A stretch of 55,423 bases of DNA. Source: Bacteroidota bacterium (GTDB lineage: Bacteria > Bacteroidota > Ignavibacteria > Ignavibacteriales > Ignavibacteriaceae). The notes under the pieces were generated by a model. It saw only the letters and a list, made by a program, of their open reading frames with translations. It ran no database searches and had not been told where the DNA came from. Position 1 is the first letter of the stretch. Each line of letters opens with the position of its first letter. A program made the translations under genes and the position numbers. The stretch lies in assembly GCA_021831685.1 (NCBI GenBank), contig JAKBMG010000016.1, positions 1 to 55,423 on the forward strand. Direction: 5' to 3'. Shown here in pieces: positions 52,667 to 55,423 of this stretch.

Positions 52667-53206
52667 TTACCAGCCCATTCTTTTGCGCAATGATGTTATA
52701 TGCGCAATATGATGCTTGCCGTGCCATGCATAAATACCGAGATTTCTTCCAAGAGAAACCAAACCATTTTTGGGATGAAGAAAAGTTTTGCTGAAATCTT
52801 CCAGAGTCATTGACTTGAGTAATATTACGAATCTTTTATGAAGTGAATCAAACAAGTCAAGGGAAACAGGGACCGGTGTGTTAATAGAATCAGCTAACTG
52901 CGCCCACAAGTTTTCATCGTAAGGTTTAACAGCCGGATTATCTTCCGTAAGAGCAAGTTTAAACCTGATGTAAGAATTCATGTGACTGTCAGCTAAATGA
53001 TGGACAACCTGCCTTACTGTCCAGCCACCGGGGCGATAAGTAGTGTTTAGCTGTTCTTCTGTAAGTCCTTTTACAGCATTTCTAAGAAGGGAGGGCGCTT
53101 CCTCTAAATCGTGAATATACTTATTTTTAAATTCGTTTGTTAGTTCTCCCTCATATTGAAATTTGCCGATAGGATATTTAAGAGCGTCAAGATTTGTTTC
53201 TGTCAT
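52667..53206 (-). CDS. DinB/YfiT family putative metal-dependent hydrolase
   Basis: About 179 residues from ATG at 53206; GAGG lies 6 nt upstream of it, whereas TTG 53218 would place that GAGG inside the gene. DinB fold, YfiT branch: 'YPIGKFQYEGELTNEF' at the N-terminus, 'GGWTVRQVVHHLADSHMNSY' with the first metal His, and 'YAWHGKHHIAHITSLRKRMG' with the other two. Relatives act as thiol (bacillithiol-type) transferases or hydrolases. The thiol used by this organism is not visible here. It lies 26 nt upstream of hemH. Confidence 0.86.
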   Translation of the reverse strand: MTETNLDALKYPIGKFQYEGELTNEFKNKYIHDLEEAPSLLRNAVKGLTEEQLNTTYRPGGWTVRQVVHHLADSHMNSYIRFKLALTEDNPAVKPYDENLWAQLADSINTPVPVSLDLFDSLHKRFVILLKSMTLEDFSKTFLHPKNGLVSLGRNLGIYAWHGKHHIAHITSLRKRMGW

Positions 53207-53661
53207 TTTATACCTCAAATTTATTTACATTAAAGATCTTTATCTGATGATTATTTTTGCAATTCACTTCCATTATATTTGAAATTGTCTGCATAACATG
53301 AGTTATTAAATATTTTTTGTCAATTGCCCCGCCATTTATGGCGGGGATTAGTGTAAAAAAGATAATTATGGCTTTAGCCACATAAATAGCACAAATGGGG
53401 CTAAAGCCCTGTATTTATTGGAGTTCATTTCACCCCGACATAAATGTCGGGGCAATAAAAAGACACATTAATGTAGTCATATTTCAAAACCATAATTAGA
53501 ATATTTATTCATCTCTTCTGAATTTTCACACAGCCTCTTCAAGTCGTGGGTTGCTTAACATAAAACCTTATTTATTAACCGTTTCAACGGTTTTTAATAC
53601 CTAAATAAAAACTAGCGATTAACTTGGGTAATTTTTTTATCTATTCATGCTATTAGCTTTT
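53207..53661. other. 455 nt gap holding intergenic repeat copy 2
   Basis: No ORF. It contains the repeat (53321-53538); the rest is AT-rich sequence that could hold the promoter of the YfiT-hemH-tpiA run. Confidence 0.7.
53321..53538. repeat. Three-hairpin intergenic repeat, copy 2
   Basis: Direct repeat of copy 1. First hairpin identical (53327-53346). Second at 53370-53408. Third (53433-53452) reads CCCCGACAT/ATGTCGGGG, where copy 1 has CCCCGGCAT/ATGCCGGGG: G-C replaced by A-T on both sides, so pairing is kept. Confidence 0.85.
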
Positions 53662-55423
53662 TTACTTCAAAAACACCATTTTTTTTGTATCAGTAAAAGT
53701 TGGAGTAACGAGCCGGTAAAAATAAACTCCGCTTGATAAATGTCCGGCAGAAAAACTAACTGAATATTTTCCCTCTGTCTTTTCTTCTTCTATCAAATCA
53801 GCAACCTGATTTCCCAAAACATCATAAATCTTTAATGAAACATATCCGTCTTTAGCAAGATCAAATTTTATTGTTGTGTTTGGATTAAAAGGGTTTGGAT
53901 AGTTTTGATAAAGGCTAAAGGTTGTGGGATTAGAAGGATTTAAGATATTTCCAAGGCTATTTATGTCTTGAAATTTAATTCTTGCGTTTGAAATTGCATT
54001 TCTCAAATCGTTGAGGCTATATCCGCCGGCAACAGCAAAGGCAACGTCAATTGTATCGTGTGCCGGGATGCTAAAAGGACCGCCGGAAGTAACTTCGGAA
54101 ATATCTCCTGGACCAGCCTTAGGCTTTCCAATTCCGCTTGAAAGCGCCTGCCATTTTTCAGCGAAAGAGAATCCATCGTAGATTTGAAAACCATTGTCAC
54201 CACCCGGATTTAATATTCCCCAGTAGCCATAATTGTTGGAAGAAATCAATGCGGTGCTTACCCATTTATTCTGACTGCTATTGCCATGGTAAGCATAGCC
54301 GAGCTTTCCAGTTGTATCATAAGCCGTATAATCGCTATCTCCGCCGCTGGTTAAATCCCAATCGAAGAAAAGTCCCGCATATAAATTTGAAAGTGTCGAG
54401 TTATTATTATTGACAATGCTGTATCTAAGAATTATATAATTGTTGTCCGGCGGATTAGCAAAAGAATAAGAACGAAGCTTAATTGTTACGCCAAGTTTAT
54501 TTGCCAGGGCTCCGTTATCATTAAAAACAGTTGTACCTTCTTGATACCCGTCGCTTGAGTTAAGAAGAGAGAAAGGTTGAACAGTTTGGAAAGCGGTATC
54601 TTCATATTGTCCCTGGGCAGAATCTCTTGCCTCATCTGAAATCTTGTTTGCGGAAGTACCGAGCATAAGTGCACCTTCAAACATTAGGCTGCCATCGCCT
54701 TGAAATGAAAAGCCATCGCCTTCAATATTAGTGGAGTAATCATTATAACCTAAAGCGCCTTTGCTTGTAATTGTAAGAGCAACGTTATTACCGGACTGAG
54801 TTGCATAAGATGGATTAACCAGCATATTAAACATCTGGAAATCTTTATAGTTTCCGCCGGTAAAACTAAGATTAAATTGAAGTAAATAATTTAGCGGCAA
54901 TGTGCTGTCAAGTTTTATTGTAAACATTGCTGAAGAATTATCTAAAGAATCCAAGGTTCCCATGTGTGTAATATTAAAGCTGGTGTTTTCCAAAGTCGAG
55001 TAGGAGTTGTAATCTTGAAGTGCAACTTTTATGTTGTCTACCGGTTGAAGATAATTTTTAAATTTAATCATGATAGAGACAGTTTCGCCGGGTTCAAGAA
55101 TGCCATTGTTATTATCACCTGGAGCATTATCAAAAAATTGAATATCATCTGCACGGATTGCTTGTGAATTTGTATCGGCTAAAGCTTTGTAAGCATTGAT
55201 TCTTCCATAACCTAACTGATGATAGTAAGCTGCGTTTGAAGTTAGCGTATCAATAACATCGCTGTTTACCCTAATCTGCTGCGCAACTTGGAGTGGATTG
55301 TAATTTGGAAAGTGAGAAATAACAAGCCCTGCAAGTCCAGCAACCAAAGGTGAAGCAAACGAAGTACCATCGCCTCCCGGCAATAAATATGTATTTGGTT
55401 GCCAGGTGGAGCTTATATTGTTG
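53662..55423 (-). CDS. Subtilisin-like (S8) peptidase with T9SS sorting domain, N-terminus beyond window edge
   Basis: The frame is open to the right edge; visible part ~587 residues. Near the edge is the catalytic Ser motif 'GGDGTSFASPLVAGLAGLV' of the S8 family, so this is the end of the peptidase domain; Asp and His are off-window. Then a CARDB-like/Ig-like region (~'ILEPGETVSIMIKFKNYLQP'), a long beta-rich section (~200-480), and a C-terminal T9SS type A sorting domain ('YQNYPNPFNPNTTIKFDL', 'SLKIYDVLGNQVADLI', 'SSGVYFYRLVTPTF', 'TKKMVFLK'). A secreted protease. Confidence 0.92.
   Translation of the reverse strand, partial: NNISSTWQPNTYLLPGGDGTSFASPLVAGLAGLVISHFPNYNPLQVAQQIRVNSDVIDTLTSNAAYYHQLGYGRINAYKALADTNSQAIRADDIQFFDNAPGDNNNGILEPGETVSIMIKFKNYLQPVDNIKVALQDYNSYSTLENTSFNITHMGTLDSLDNSSAMFTIKLDSTLPLNYLLQFNLSFTGGNYKDFQMFNMLVNPSYATQSGNNVALTITSKGALGYNDYSTNIEGDGFSFQGDGSLMFEGALMLGTSANKISDEARDSAQGQYEDTAFQTVQPFSLLNSSDGYQEGTTVFNDNGALANKLGVTIKLRSYSFANPPDNNYIILRYSIVNNNNSTLSNLYAGLFFDWDLTSGGDSDYTAYDTTGKLGYAYHGNSSQNKWVSTALISSNNYGYWGILNPGGDNGFQIYDGFSFAEKWQALSSGIGKPKAGPGDISEVTSGGPFSIPAHDTIDVAFAVAGGYSLNDLRNAISNARIKFQDINSLGNILNPSNPTTFSLYQNYPNPFNPNTTIKFDLAKDGYVSLKIYDVLGNQVADLIEEEKTEGKYSVSFSAGHLSSGVYFYRLVTPTFTDTKKMVFLK

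Noticed and set aside
1-55423. tRNA/rRNA genes, CRISPR arrays, complete insertion sequences
   Set aside because: Looked for by eye on both strands; no cloverleaf with GTTCRA loop, no regular repeat-spacer array and no transposase ORF seen.

Overview
The window looks like chromosomal DNA of a low-G+C, Gram-negative member of the Bacteroidota/Chlorobiota branch, most likely an Ignavibacteria-type organism. Three proteins end in a type IX secretion (T9SS) type A sorting domain with the 'NYPNPFNP'-like start and 'GVYFYR' core. Lipid A genes (lpxB, lpxK) are present, TTG starts are common, and one promoter fits the Bacteroidetes TTG/TAnnTTTG pattern. Everything here was read by eye from the sequence; no search was run.

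Left part (1-15.8 kb). An edge-truncated prolyl oligopeptidase is followed by a GNAT acetyltransferase, a dCMP deaminase-like protein and an EamA exporter. Then comes a minus-strand sugar-nucleotide cluster: rfbA, rfbC, a DegT-type aminotransferase, fcl and gmd. This cluster is split between fcl and gmd by a 5.6 kb accessory island (about 4970-10573) whose genes lie on the opposite strand. The island holds toxin-antitoxin-like remnants, an ORF6N protein, a strongly structured RNA-like element with its own terminator (6072-6235), and a row of small secreted or membrane proteins. Three of these have the same 5' leader and are separated by GTTAGGC/GCCTAAC sites that resemble integron attC sites. 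One apparent cassette gene is a T9SS-secreted beta-propeller. No integron integrase is visible.

Middle (14.4-34 kb). dgt, recG, then an operon of two D-Ala-D-Ala-ligase-like ATP-grasp proteins, a GNAT and a lysine 2,3-aminomutase. The aminomutase keeps both lysine-binding aspartates, so the operon probably makes a beta-lysine-containing metabolite. pdxB (PLP synthesis) follows. A metal-homeostasis block comes next: a VIT/CCC1 exporter converging on mntR-mntH-usp, with a perfect palindrome in the mntR promoter and a 35-residue membrane peptide divergent from it. gpsA-plsY, a methyltransferase and queA-ispD follow.

Right part (35-55.4 kb). Mostly minus strand: ppdK, then a long run with lpxK, an acyltransferase, lpxB, an isoprenylcysteine methyltransferase-like protein, a HAD phosphatase, a T9SS protein, smc and a membrane-anchored glycosidase-like protein that lacks the usual acid/base Glu. 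tpiA, hemH and a DinB/YfiT protein are bracketed by two 218 bp copies of a three-hairpin intergenic repeat. The window ends inside a T9SS-secreted subtilase. No tRNA, rRNA, CRISPR array or complete insertion sequence was seen.
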